Source: Acestrorhynchus altus (Eukaryota > Chordata > Actinopteri > Characiformes > Acestrorhynchidae). Taken from it: a stretch of 64,000 bases of DNA. A model generated the notes under the pieces. That model worked only from the letters and a program-made list of their open reading frames with translations. It made no database searches and had not been told where the DNA came from. Below are positions 1 through 12,119 of this stretch, piece by piece. The DNA lies in contig CM067504.1 in the NCBI GenBank assembly GCA_034509495.1, positions 40,207,083 through 40,271,082 on the forward strand. The letters run 5' to 3'. The translations under genes and the position numbers were made by a program. Positions within the stretch are counted from its first letter, which is position 1, and each line of letters begins with the position of its first letter.

Positions 1-3000
1 TTATCAGAGACGATGACTTTTCTCCAAGCCGTGGCTGGTTGAAGGGACAGAACGAGAGAACTGGACAAAATGGGGCAGTACCTACAGATGCCATCTTAAT
101 TTTGCCCACTCTTTCCAAACCCACAAATGAGGTTTTGGTAAGAGACCTTCTACATCATGATAAAAAGAATCACAGTGTTGTCACAGGACACCATTAGGAA
201 CCTCTAAAACTCCTGCCGAGACAAGGTTAAGCCTCACGCCATACTGAGGGACACGACTTGTGACTTGACTACCATATCGGGGCACCAGTCAGTCAACTGA
301 TTGTTGTTGTTTTTTTTCAGAGTCTGATCAGTCTGTCTCCAGATCAAAGAAAGACCATCATTAACAACACACTCAGAGGAACAGCCACTGAGAGAGTGGC
401 TCCTGCAACACTCAAAGAGTATTCCATTGAGTACTTTAGGTAGCTGTCTCCAACCACTGCCAACCACCAGGCACTGCTAACCACTGGCTTCATTCATACC
501 CCGTGAAATGCTGTGTAATGTTGTTAAGTACACAGTTAGCAGTGAATATTGTTTCTGTTTCTCCAGGCCACCAACTAAAGACGTAAACAGGCAGGTGATC
601 TCTAAAAACGTGGCCCCGGAAAGGCTATGGGCCCACTCCAGAGAGCCAATCAGGCAGCCCTTCCTAAAGAGACTGTTGGACATCCCTGAGCTCAGTCACC
701 AGGCCTGCAAGGCTTTTACTGATATCCTTCAAATTACCATATACATGCACATTCTGGACGTTAGACGTACAGTCATGTTAGGAAGTTAGGACGTCCATGA
801 ACACCTTTGTTTCACTACTTTGGTGCATGCAGGTTTCATCCGGGGACTCCAGGTTCCTCCCGCCTCCCAAAAATGCACATGGTAGGTGAATTGACCGTGC
901 TAAATTGCCCCCCTAGGTGTGTGTGTGTGTGTGTGGCAACTTGTGATGGACTCGTGCCATGTCCAAGGTGTATTCCTGCCGTGCACCCGATCATTCCAGG
1001 TGAGCTCTGAAAATAATGTTTCCTTTAAGAAACAGGGTGTGGAGATCTCTCCATCATAGAAACCACTATGAGATCTTTACTGTATCAGAGGGGGTTTGAG
1101 GAGACTGTAAGAGGGTCTGTACAAAGACTGACGCTGAAACATCACACAGCTGAAAGAATTCCGCATGGAGGAGTGGGAACGTCGTTCTTCCAGTCAATGT
1201 CAGAGACGGTAGACGGTTCTAGAAACATCTAACTGACATTATTTCAGCCAAAGGAGGAGATACCAGCTATTGGGACATAGGGGGTCCTAACTTTCCCCCA
1301 TTTCTTCAGTTGTACAGGTCAAATGTTGATTAATTGTCTGTATGTTTAAATATGTTTGAAAAGGTCAAAGGTGTTCATGGGTGTCCTAACTTTTTCACAC
1401 TGTATGCTTGTAAGAGTGACAATCATACATTTCATCAGTGGTTGTAATTCCTTTACTGCTTTCTGTGCACCTATCCTGAAGTATATGGGTGACTACCCAA
1501 CCAGGCAGATTCAGAATCCTCTGGAGCTCACAGATCAGATCTTTGGTCCTGCCACTCAGAATGAAGCTCTCAGAGATGAGATTTACTGCCAGATCATGAA
1601 ACAGATGACCAGTAATAATAACCGGTAAGGAATGTCATGTGATGGTGGAATACTGATATTTGCACCATTATGACCACCTCCTTATTGGTACACCCAGCTC
1701 CTCCTGTCATAGATCAGTAGATCAGACACAGCAGTGCTGCTGGAGTGCTTAAACACTGCGTCCACTCACTGTCCACTCTGTTAGACACTACCGAGTGTCT
1801 CCACCTTGTAGATGTAAAGACAGAGACAGAAGATCACTTGATTCTGCACAGTTTGTGTTGGTCGTCCTCTAGTCCTTCATCAGTGCTCACAGGACGCTGC
1901 CAACTAGGCAGTATATTTCTGAGAGGTTTAAACACTCTAGCAGCCCTGCTGTGTCTGATCCACTCATACCAGTGAGTTACACACACTATCACACCACCAC
2001 CATGTCAGTGTCGCTGCAGGGCTGAGAATGACCCACCACCCACATAACAGCTGCTCTGTGGTGGTCCTGTGGGGTCCTGATCATTGAAGATCAGGGTGAA
2101 AGGAGGAGAATAAAGTCTGCAGAGAAATAATATCAGAGGTCCAGTTTTAGAAGGTATGTTCTGTTGAACTTTGATTGTGCATCATATTTGGGTTCTTTCA
2201 GGTACAGCATGGAACAGGGCTGGCAGCTGCTCTGGCTGTGTTGTGGTTTCTTCCCCCCCAGCAACTCTCTACTGAAACACACCCAACGTTTCCTGGAAAC
2301 TCGTCGCAGGGAGCCGCTGGCCTCTGACTGCCTGCTCAGACTGCAGGGAGCTCGGAGGTACATCCCACATCACGCCTCTTTGTTGCAACCACAAACCAAA
2401 ACCCCGTAGAAACAGATGGACATCTACACTCTCATTCAATACTAACTACTAACTACTAATACTATCTATAGGAAACATCTAACTGACATTATTTCAGCCA
2501 GTAGAAAATACCAGCTATTATGGCCTGAATCCCGTTCTACCCCTTCCCAAAGGTTCTCTGTTGGATTCAGATCTGATTACTGGGAAGGTCACTGAAGAAC
2601 ACTTAACTGATTGTCATGTTCAGGAAGCCAGTTTGAGACGACTTTTGTTTTGTGACATGGTGCTTGATCAGGCTGGGCGTCAGCGTGATCATGAGGAATG
2701 CACACGGTCAGCTACAATGCACACGGTTAATGTGGCAGTCAAGCAACGATTGGTTAGTATTAAGAAACCCATAGTGTGCCAATCAAAAACATTCCCCGCA
2801 CCATTACATCACCTCCTCCAGCCTGGCCTGTTGACACAAGGCAGATTGCGTCCATGAATTCAAGCATTTGGTGGTGTGTGAGTGACTACAGAATGCATTT
2901 AGCTACTTTAAGTTGCACGCATTGCTGACACGCATGTGCAAATGCACATACACTGCTTGTCTAGTCCCTGTACAGCAGAGTTTCCCAAACTTGGTGCATT

Positions 3001-6000
3001 AAAATATGCAGAGTGGGCGGGCACCATGATCAGGTCTGGGAAATCCTGCTGTAGATACTGCCAATAGAATAGGAGCAGATATGCATGAAATGTTGGCACC
3101 ATGTCTTATGCCAGCGGTGGGATAGAGCAGCGTAACTCAGTCCCATCACACCTGGTTCAACTAGGATGGGGTTTGAGGATAGAGGGGTATGAAGCATTGG
3201 TCCATCCAGTCCTTGAATTGGGGAGTTTGGGATGAGGTAGGCATACTGTTACTACTATGTTACTATTATGATCAGCATACTGTTACTATTATAAGCATCA
3301 TGTTCTTACTATTCTGTTACTATTATGATCAGCATACTGTTACCACTATGTTACTCTTATGGTCACCATTCAGGTGGTTGATTGTGTTGATATATCTTAC
3401 TGATGCTTGGTTGATCAGCATCACATTGTGAGCGGTGAATAATGGCCCAGTCCTGTTTACACAGATTTGGTTATTGTTGATGTGCAACGAACTTTACTGG
3501 AGGTCGGTGTTTTGTGTTTTCTCCAGCAGACACGAGCCCAGGAAGCTTCCTCCTCACCAGGTAGAAGTGGATGCCATTCAGCAGAATAGCACTCAGATCT
3601 TCCACAAGATCCATCTCCCCAATGACACAGCAGAGGTAAAGCAGTCAAAGTGCGAAAACACTGCAGAAAGACCTTCCAGAAAATATACCGATTTTTCAAC
3701 TCTCTTGCGGACAGATATTTGAAGTTGCAACTAACACGAAGGTCAGAGACTTGGTCCAGACAATCGCCACTAAACTCATGCTGATGTCTGACGACGGGTT
3801 TAGTATCTTTGTCAAAACCCCAGACAAGGTGTGTAGAAGCAGTGCAGAGAACTGCCGCTCTCATATACTCATATATCTGTTATTTCAGAACATAGGAGTG
3901 AGATGTACAGAGCACGTTAATGAGCTGATGGTTCACACTGTGGTTCCGACAGGTTCTGAGTCTGAATGAGACCGACTACTTCTTTGACAGTCTGAGGCAG
4001 ATCACCGACTGGTCTAAAACGACTAAGATGGCAAAGGATGGTGAGTTCATGGCAACTACTATGAATTATACAGTAGCCATTTTGAATAATTCAGATACTA
4101 CTTTGTATTATACAGTAGCCACTATGAATTTTTCAGTGACCACTATGAATTATTTAGAAACTACTATGAATTATTCAGAAACTACTCTAAAATTCTATAG
4201 TTATAAATGCTGGAAATTCTGGATTAAATCTGGTTTAAGGGGTTAAAGGCCCAAGTTTACCTTTAATATGCATTTATTACATTTTAATCACTTTTGTAAA
4301 CTTAAAAGTCATTTAAACCACTTCCTTAGGAGATGATTGCAGGTGGTAAGAAGTAAAGCAGCACAATGATGATCCCAGTCGAGTATGCTATACTCTTACA
4401 TTGTTGTGCTTCGACCACAGGAGGGCCGATGAATGTGTCATACATGGTGTTCTTCATGAAGAAACTTTGGTTCAGTGTAATTCCTGGCAGGGATCCAAAG
4501 GCTGACCACATCTTTCACTTTCCTCAGGTACCAAACCCCCCCTGAATAAGCAGAAAGTAAAATATGGTCTGAATAATTTAACATTATAACAATCTTCTGA
4601 CCACTCAGGAGTTGCCCAAGTATCTGCGGGGGTACCACCGCTGTACTAAAGAGGACATGGTGCAGCTGGGAGCTCTCCTCTTCAAAGTGAAGGTGGACAA
4701 TGATAAGACTCAGTTTGCCATGATCCCAAAGATGCTGAAAGAACTGGTGCCCAATGACCAGCTGAAGGTTATGTCAGCTGATGACTGGAAAAAGGTATGA
4801 AATGTTGGGACTGAGAAAATGATCATGTCTTCCATCTCACAGCACATCAGGCCTTATTCACCAATCATTCTAAAGAGATATTGCATATCTGTGAGGGCAA
4901 TAGCATGTGACCTTTGTTCCAGTAGCGTTTTGCCTTGTGAGTGTGATCTTTATCAAACTGCAGATGGGCAACAATGTTCAAGGAGAGCAGCAACTTTCTC
5001 CTTGCAACCCTGCCATGAACACCATTGTTGTTCAGTGTTCTCCTTATGTTCTACTTATGTTCTACTTATGATCTTTGTTGCTGGAGCACTCCTGAGGAGG
5101 GTAATAATTGTCTTGAATTTCCTCCATTTGTGCACAATGTGTCTGACTGTGAACCGGTGGAGTCCAAACTCTTTTCCAGCCTGATGAGCATCAGCATCTC
5201 TTCTGCTGAGTGCCTCAGAAATCTGCTGTCTTTGTTCCATGATACACTTCCACAAACATGTTGCGAAGATCAGACTATATCTTGTAAAAAGTCTTCTCTG
5301 GACAGTAGATACAGTTACTCCAACAAAAGCAGGAAACACTTTTTTAATACCCTTGATTTCAGAAGAAACACTGAATGAGCAGGTGTCCCAATACTTTTGT
5401 CCATAGAGTGTACCTTATGTAGAGACAGGATCTCAGCTAATATGTTATCCTTTAATCTTTCTATTGAAGAATATTGTTGCTGCCTACAATAAGCAAGCAG
5501 GCATGACCGTGGAAGAGGCTATGCTGAACTTCTTGAAGGTGGTCTGTAAGTGGCCCACGTTTGGCTGTGCCTTCTTCGAAGTAAAGGTAACGAAGCTTGA
5601 ACCTGTGAAGTGTTGAGATATGTGTGAGTTTGGTGCCTTGACATCAATTAACCGATTTTAAAACTCTTTACTGTAGCAAACATCTGAACCCAACTTCCCA
5701 GACATTGTGAGAATTGCCATCAGCAAACAAGGGGTTACAATCATACATCCTAAAACCAAGGTAAAAACAATAGTTTCTATACAGTATATACAGCATACCA
5801 CCCACATAATACCAGCTTGGTGGTGGTCCTGCGGGGGACTTTTATTATTGTTCATTTCTTGTGAGTTTTTGGAGACCCAGGCACTGTGCATTGGTCATTA
5901 ATATGCATGCATCCATCATTGATTGATTGATTGGTTGATTGACGGATTGATTGATTCACTACCAAATAACAAATTCAGATCCAAGAACTGAAATTGTCAC

Positions 6001-6834
6001 CACATGAATAGGATTTAAAACATTGTTATGCAAGCTTCTATATTTCCTGCTCCTGGGCTCCCCCTACAGTTGGGAAGTGTAATTTGCACTTTGAGCCACT
6101 CCTAAAGGACACGCTTTACACATGCATTTCTGGGCAAGCTGGGAGATACAGAAGTCACTGAAAGTGAAATAGAATAGAAGTTGAAGTAGAATAATATCAC
6201 ATGATGTAACAGCCAGAGGTACTTACTGCCGTCTGGAAGGTCGCTGGTTCGAATCCCTGAATTGGCAGGATTACTGAAGTGCCCTTCAGGGGGCACTGTG
6301 GATAGGACTGCCCACTGCTCTGGGCACGTGTGCTCACTGTCCACTACTGCCTAAATGCTGAGGACAGATTCCCCTGTGTCCAAACACAGTGGGGGCTATG
6401 AGCACTTTTTTTGTAGGTAACATAATGTTACTTTAAACACAGTGATGCTCATTTTGCAGGGCATAGTGTTGTTTTATGGATCTTTTCTTTTTTACAAGGC
6501 ATTTAAAAGATGTTAATACCTCTTATTTTCAAGGATGTCCTTGCAACACATCCACTGAACAAGATTGCAAGCTGGTGCAGTGGAAGCACGTATTTCCACA
6601 TGACTGTAGGCAACCTGGTCAAAGGGAACAAGATTCTGTGTGAAACCTCCCTAGTGAGTAATGCCAGTAAAAAAGCTTTTCCAGTTTCTTAAAGATGCGT
6701 TCCAGACACTCCAACTAATTACAACGTCTGTATTTCCCAAGGGCTACAAAATGGATGATCTGCTGACATCGTATGCCAACATGTATCTGAATGAGAGAAG
6801 AGCACAGAGACCCAGAAACCGACGCTTTAACTGA
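1..6834 (+). CDS. myo7b: Unconventional myosin VIIb-like, C-terminal tail (5' part outside window)
   Basis: Fourteen exons join in one frame: 1-137, 321-439, 567-721, 1471-1624, 2202-2357, 3527(or 3530)-3635, 3715-3828, 3953-4040, 4421-4527, 4609-4794, 5470-5586, 5677-5760, 6534-6653 and 6742-6834 (TGA). They give about 578 residues: the end of the SH3 domain (GWLKGQNERTGQNG, then VPTDAI), the second MyTH4 domain (LKYMGDYPT, LTDQIF, LWLCCGFFPPSN) and the second FERM domain (VEVDAIQ, QIFHKIHLP, FFMKKLW, ELPKYLRGYH, WPTFGCAFFEVKQ, GYKMDDLLTSY). In mammals this tail binds partners of the intermicrovillar adhesion complex in brush borders. Myo7a is the close alternative; the motif NKIASW..GSTYFHM and the downstream gpr17 favour myo7b. 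The last residues (LNERRAQRPRNRRFN) are unusually basic. Intron 3 is AT-AC type; all others are GT-AG. Confidence 0.9.
722..1470 (+). other. myo7b: U12-type AT-AC intron in myo7b
   Basis: No GT donor keeps the frame after the exon ending at 721. The intron begins ATATCCTTC (722-730), one base from the U12 AT-AC donor consensus ATATCCTTT. It ends in AC (1469-1470), with TTCCTTTAC at 1448-1456 matching the U12 branch-site consensus; the branch A at 1455 lies 15 bases from the intron end. Joining G721 to CT1471 restores a codon and gives AFTAILKYMGDYPT, which fits the myosin VII family (AFIAVLKYMGDYPS in MYO7A). The minor spliceosome would be needed to express this gene. Confidence 0.85.
1043..1400. 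repeat. Interspersed DNA-transposon-like repeat (family also at 55.2-55.6 kb)
   Basis: The start (gagatctctccatcatagaa) is the reverse complement of 55297-55320, and the AACATCTAACTGACATTATTTC block recurs near 2471. It lies inside the AT-AC intron. The class was not determined. Confidence 0.5.
1680..2130 (+). repeat. Interspersed repeat, otophysan-type family (copy 1)
   Basis: Intronic copy of a family recognised by 'cagacacagcagtgctgctg' and 'gtggtcctgtggggtcctga'. Reverse-orientation copies lie at 7240-7490 and 48055-48600. Its ends look like imperfect inverted repeats (ACCACCTCC near the left end against GGAGGTGGT at the far end of the 48 kb copy), so a non-autonomous DNA transposon is likely. 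From memory, the family is common in characiform and siluriform genomes. Confidence 0.6.
2899..3190. repeat. Interspersed repeat fragment (family shared with 21.2 and 27.6 kb)
   Basis: The block 'ttgc-gcattgctgacac-gcatgtgcaaatgcacatacac' recurs at 21185-21230. The 'cttgtctagtccctgtacag ... ccaatagaataggagcag' block recurs at 27625-27690. Intronic and non-coding. Confidence 0.5.
4950..5412 (-). mobile_element. Tc1/mariner-like transposase relic
   Basis: On the minus strand a broken frame reads EFGLHRFTVRHIVHKWRKFK followed by TIITLLRSAP, the helix-turn-helix DNA-binding pattern of Tc1-type transposases. It is non-functional and sits in the myo7b intron between exons 10 and 11. The end (5380-5412) carries the 'gtcccaatacttttgtcca' tail also seen at 27940 and 33075. 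Confidence 0.6.
6200..6415 (+). mobile_element. tRNA-derived SINE
   Basis: It contains a pol III B-box-like GGTTCGAATCC at 6246-6256, preceded by a degraded tRNA-like part. The SINE body follows (gcccttcagggggcactg, then 'cactgtccactactgcctaaatgctg'). Plus orientation, in the last-but-one myo7b intron. Confidence 0.55.
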
Positions 6835-7239
6835 GATGGGCCTGAGGGGTTTACACATCTGCTCTTATGGATTAGAATGTATATGTCCAAATATTTCTGT
6901 AATGATCATTATAAAGCTTTTTGTGCAGTAGGGGACAGTAGTCCGAGTGCAATACCTGCTTAACTGTTTATATTTCATCAGCTATAACAAACACAAAGCT
7001 TTTTATGTGAGTACAATTTAAAGGATGTCAAATTTCACATATTATCCAAGAAAATAATACCAATCTTCTGTTTAATGAAAGACACATTCATGCATATTTC
7101 AGATACAAAATGTTGAGTCTTCTTATGACAACCCTTTTGTTTCTACACTTCATACATTCATTTTTTTTCAGCTCCTCTTACTTTACAGAAACACTTATAA
7201 TTAAGTTACAATTACAGTTCATTATAATACAGACAGTAG

Positions 7240-7490
7240 ACATCTTCAATCCTCAAGACCCCACAGGACCACCACAGAGCAGCTATGATGTGGGTGGTGG
7301 GTCATTCTCAGCACTGCAGTCACACTGACATGGTGGTGGTGTGTTAGTGTGTGTTGAGCTGGTACGAGTGGGTCAGACACAGCAGTGCTGCTGGAGTGTT
7401 TAAACCCGCCAGTGTCACTGCTGGACCGAGAACCGTCCACCAACCAGAAATGTCCAGCCGACAGCGTCCTGTGATCATATGTTCCATAAG
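7240..7490 (-). repeat. Otophysan-type interspersed repeat (copy 2, reverse)
   Basis: Reverse-orientation, 3'-truncated copy of the family at 1680-2130. Shared blocks include 'accccacaggaccaccacag', 'acagcagtgctgctggag' and 'ccagccgacagcgtcctgtg'. It lies just beyond the myo7b stop codon. Confidence 0.6.
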
Positions 7491-7576
7491 TCAAGGTATT
7501 GCTCTTCACTTACTTTTGAGTGCAGCACCCCCAGTGACATGATCTCAGTTTTAATAAGTATGAACATAGTTTTCTG

Positions 7577-7578
<2 letters not shown>

Positions 7579-7620
<42 letters not shown>
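7579..7620 (+). repeat. (ATT)n microsatellite
   Basis: Pure ATT trinucleotide run, about 14 units, in the myo7b-gpr17 spacer. Confidence 0.9.
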
Positions 7621-7621
<1 letters not shown>

Positions 7622-8019
7622 TAAATAAAAACAGTTTAAGGTAGTTGGACTCGTAATTTTGGACCCCTCTATATTTGGTGATTACAATCGATTAATTTCT
7701 GCTGCTCTGATTGTTTTTATTGGGCATTTCTTTGGTCTGTTGTGCTCCTTTGTGCACAGAAAGGAACGTTGGGCATCACTTTAGAACTAGATTCAGTCTT
7801 TTATTTATTTATTTGTTTACACACATAAAGTTCAGGTTATTCCGACACTGTCCAGTCATTGCTTTTCTGATATAAACTCCTGAAAGGTCGTCTAATTGGG
7901 GTGTTTTTGACAAAATAACGTTTCTTAATCTAATGCTTTTATTTTATCACTGAGTTTTGACCTTGAAATTAACAAAGAGAATAAAGAAGTAAGAAGAAGT
8001 ACGAACATGGCTCAGTGGT

Positions 8020-8370
8020 CTTTGCTATGCACTATATACCACAAACTATATCATATTACAGTCACTACTGTATGCTATGTACTTTATATTGTATATGTAC
8101 TGTCATATACTACAGTGGGTTCTATTAAATTATACTGGATACTATAGTGAAGTTCATTTAAACCATAAAGAATTCTATATACTGTATCATATACTACATT
8201 GAATCCTATGTACTATACTGTATAGTATAGACTGTACTATATATTATGCTGAATACATAACTGAGCTGATTATTATACACTATATATGGATATTATGTAT
8301 TATATTTGATATTATACACTATATATTTCAATATTAGATACTATATACTCTACTATAGTGAAGCATCCAC
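8020..8370. repeat. AT-rich cryptic repeat (TACTATA/ACTATAT motifs)
   Basis: Low-complexity stretch of loosely repeated 'actatata' and 'tatactgta' words. No coding signal. Confidence 0.5.
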
Positions 8371-8429
8371 AGTGACATTCGTAGAGTTTATTCCACTGTG
8401 TGTGAATCCCAAAACTAAAACAACATTAT

Positions 8430-9480
8430 TGACATTGCTTGGGAACATTGGGAGTCTGTTTTGTTTTGAAAGTAGACCCGTCTGCCATTGTGGGAACGAA
8501 GAAGATGCTCTTTATTCTGCGTAAACGCTCGGGTCACACTGTGTTTTGCCACAGGGCAAGATGGGCAGCAGTGGAGGGAGGGGTTTGTGTTAAATACAGA
8601 GGCTTGGAGCGGTCCCAATTAAGACTTGGCAGTGTATTATCAGACTGAGTTCAGGGGGTGAAGGGGGCCCAGATAGTGCTCTCATTCAGAGACGTGAGCT
8701 GTATTTGCATATCGACGAGGGTGCGTCCAAATAGAGGAGAAAGAGACGATGTGTGTGCCACACAGCTGTGGACACGCGGTATGAAAGCTAGATTATTAGG
8801 CCCCCGCTGGCCATTTGGGCCTCCTTTACACATCAGTCCCGAGATCACATGATGAGATTATTTTTGCCCTCTGCTGCCCCAATCTCTGATGGGCCCTCCC
8901 CACCACACAGCAGGGGCCAGAGCAACAAGACCTCCATCTCTTAGTCTTCTTGTTTTTCTCTCAGTCTTCAGGCATTCCTTTGCTGTGAAGTGACCACTGT
9001 GGGGGGCTCCTCTGTCTGGCTTTAGGCTGGTGCACAATGGATCATCTCTTTGACCTTCTCCATAAACTGACGCTCATGTGTTCTGTGCATTGATATTGCC
9101 GAAGACTGGGGCTTTGGGTTTTTAATTTTTTTTTTTATGGTAGAAGGGGGTACGCCATCTACCCCTAGACCCTGTTGCCATGGCACCATGCCCGACTCAA
9201 CATTGCAAAGGCACGCCATTATTCTCCCGCCATCGAATTGCACCGCATCTTCTGACTCAAGCCTTTGTGGAGTGCACAAGTGGCTCTCAGAAGAGAATGG
9301 CATTGCACAGAAAGGCTGAGGTCAGGGGTCACACCAGAGCCTTCCCATTGGGTTGGGTTTTTTGTCGTCAAATTTGTTGCGAGGAGGAAAAGATCCACAC
9401 TGAAACAGAAAAAAAAACCCAAAACAGGACAGTGACGGTGAGGGGTGCATTAGGGTCTTCACTTCAGAGTGTTCTTCACT
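8430..9480. other. Intergenic stretch without recognised repeats; possible regulatory DNA
   Basis: No gene is seen. The stretch is less AT-rich than its left neighbour. It holds CATTGTGGGAA at 8486-8496 (a SOX-like CATTGT overlapping an RBPJ-like GTGGGAA) and an octamer-like ATTTGCATAT at 8703-8712. These short words can occur by chance, so regulatory use is only inferred from position upstream of gpr17. Confidence 0.25.
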
Positions 9481-9627
9481 CCTCCACACACGCTGCAGGA
9501 TAACCTTCTGCTTTCTCAGCAGCTGTGAACAGACACTTCAGTCTACAGTCAAACTACCCTCCCTCTGCACTGCTTCCACTCTCCTCTACACTCTTCTCCT
9601 GCGTGCACCAGAGAAGACCCAACACTG
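9480..9627 (+). other. gpr17: Possible 5' non-coding exon of gpr17
   Basis: A pyrimidine-rich segment ends in a strong donor, CACTG|GTGAGTCTG (GT at 9628). The gpr17 coding exon begins at an acceptor (CTTTTTTAG, AG at 14558-14559). The receptor gene in mammals has 5' non-coding exons, so splicing 9627 to 14560 is plausible. The left end is a guess; no TATA box is visible. Confidence 0.3.
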
Positions 9628-9984
9628 GTGAGTCTGTCTGTACCTCAAATTAAGGACATTAGATTCTCATCATAGTACAATACTGTAACAGTATGTCATT
9701 TATTATGTCATTTATTTGTTTATTTGTTAATTCTATTCATTCTTTAAAGCCTAAAGGCATCAGCTTCATTTTTTGTGGATTTTTATAAGAGTTAAAGCAG
9801 GGAATCCTCTAAAATGTGCAGGGCAGGGGTGCCTCCAGGACTAGGGTTGACCAACACTGACGTAAAGAAAGTATCTCCTGCATGAAGAACCAATAAATTA
9901 AGGTATTTTAAAGCCTAAAAATGGTTCCTCACATTCACATCTCCTTTTTGACACTATGGTTTATTAAGGAATATTGTAAAAGTG

Positions 9985-10165
9985 ATTGTCAAACCGGGTC
10001 CTGGTGTACCACTTCCCTGCTTGTTTTAAAATTTTCCCTAATTCCAGCACACCTGATCCGACTCATTAACTAAGTGACGAGCCCCTGCTGAACGGAACCG
10101 AGTGTTAAAGCAGGAAAACTCTAAAACATGCAGGGCAGCGGTATTCCAGGACCACTGCTTTATAC
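9985..10165. repeat. Palindromic MITE-like element
   Basis: The left part (GGTCCTGGTGTACCACTTCCC) and right part (GCGGTATTCCAGGACC) are inverted relative to each other, with 'aatTCCAGCACACCTGATC' between. This suggests a short foldback or hAT-type non-autonomous element. Confidence 0.5.
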
Positions 10166-11750
10166 TTACAAGCAATTTCTACAGCATGGTTCACACCAGT
10201 GTGCTGCTGAATTCATCTTTCCTCCAGTGGGAGTTACAACCTGACTTCGTCAGCTTTTGACATATCAGCAAAAGGGATCTTTAGGAATTTTTCTCCCTAT
10301 TCTTTCCCTCCATTTTCCCACTCCATGAACTGTAAATGAGTTAACTTTGCTGGACTAAAGATTCTGCTGTCGATCGGGCAGCACGTTACACACAGCCACC
10401 CTCACACACTATACTGTGATATCCAAACAGCCTCAAGCCTAGGATTCCTTCTCTCCACATTGTTTGAACTGCCGGTCTTGCACAGCAGTCCAAAAACTCC
10501 CTCCGCTTGCCCTTAGTCACACTGTAAAAGGGAGCTTGTTTTCCAGACATTCCCAAGGGAGCACAAGTTAATCTGAAGGGATTTCTCTTTCTGAGCTGGA
10601 GTTTCCCAGAGGAAAGGAATATTAGAATGAAGATCTCCTCCTAATCTCTTCCCATTCTCCTAGAATTCCGATTTGGAATCAGAATGAGACTTCCGACTCG
10701 TAAGAAACAAACCCTGGGATCTTGGCTTTCTCACTTTGCTCAAATCATGTCTCACAGGTGGCTGAAATCCTTTCTTCTACAGCTCAGGAATCGTTCTACT
10801 GTCTCTCAGAGCAGTCCTGGTTTCTGAACTTCTGACAGCTTTATGCTGGTCTTCTCTTTTGTCCTAGTGGGGGATTAAGAGATCACTGAGCTTTCATTAA
10901 TGCAATGCTGAGATCTCCTTTATTTCTCTTGAGACAGAGAAGAGAAAAGACATTTCTCCTTGGGGTTACCAGGCAAACCGGACGTCACCCACTGTTAGTG
11001 TTGCCTTTCTCTTTTTTCCTGAGAAAGTGTGTTAATGCAACATCCCACAGATTGTTTGGGGCCCTTTCACACTGTGTGCCCATGGAAAAGAGCCATCTCC
11101 GTGCATCTGGAACTCAGCTCGCGTGCAGCCCAGCTGCTCCCTTTCATACGAATCAAGGCTAAAGGCTTCATCTGGATCAACGGGGGCAGTCCAACACAGC
11201 CTTTTCCCCAGACCTCAGTTTTGTAACAGCCTGCTTTAATCTCTCAATTACCGAAGAAAGGCTTGGTGAGTTTGGAATTTGAGAACTTGCCTCCCACTTA
11301 CTTCCGACAACCTCCACTTCCCTATAGTGTAGACCCAAAGGAACACTTTTGAAACACTCCCTAAAACACACCCTTTTCATGTTTTGTTGGATGTTCTGAA
11401 AATATTGATATTCACTCTCCCTATTTTCCCAATAGCAGGAATAAAATAGCTTTTCTTGGAAAGATTCGTTATTATTCGATGGAAATCTGTTTTTCTAATT
11501 TGATTTATGTGGATTTATATGATTTAAAAAAAATTGCACCAAATTATTTATACAGTCAATCTCAAATAGGGAATTCATTTCATTCTGGTGGATGGTGTTG
11601 ATTCTTAGGCCAGTACAGACTGGTTTGGATCAATCAATAACCAATTTGTGTTACTGGATGGTGAAAGCCAATTTGTTTGGTCTCAACATTGGTAGGGACT
11701 AATGAACTATTGCAGAGGAGGGCCAGAGCAGTGTTAGGACTCTTATTGGT
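10166..11750. other. Spacer with no recognised gene
   Basis: Only short chance frames are present on either strand, without splice signals or family motifs. No clear repeat was recognised. Confidence 0.4.
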
Positions 11751-11754
11751 GTAG

Positions 11755-12115
11755 CCCAGCTGTAACGACTCCGGACACAGAGGTAGGAGGCGGAAGTACT
11801 TGCAGGGTTGTTTTTATTGAACAATAACTCACGATTGGTAGCAGACACGAAAACACGACACGAGTAACCACATAGTCAACATACAAACGAGAAGAACAAC
11901 CCGGACTAACTGAGACAAGGGAGTTATATACACACACATTAACGAGACACGGCTGGGACATGATAACGATGGGGCAGGGTTACAGATAGAACACAGCTGG
12001 GAATGGGAGGAGACATGACGTGCTCAAAAGACACACAGACCAGTCGTACGTGACACCAGCACAGTTGCCCAGACTGGGAATCAAACCCCAGTCACCCACA
12101 TGGGGTGGTGGCTCA
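11755..12115 (-). mobile_element. Retroelement-like repeat with tRNA-like head
   Basis: Read on the minus strand it starts with a tRNA-like segment containing GGTTTGATTCCC (B-box-like, around 12080). A TATATAA-containing stretch follows, then an AATAAA signal (TTTATT at 11813-11818 on +). This suits a SINE-LTR chimera or solo terminal repeat. A related stretch lies at 13800-14060 in the opposite orientation ('cattcccatgtctcc', 'gttatataagacc'). Confidence 0.4.
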
Positions 12116-12119
12116 CTGG

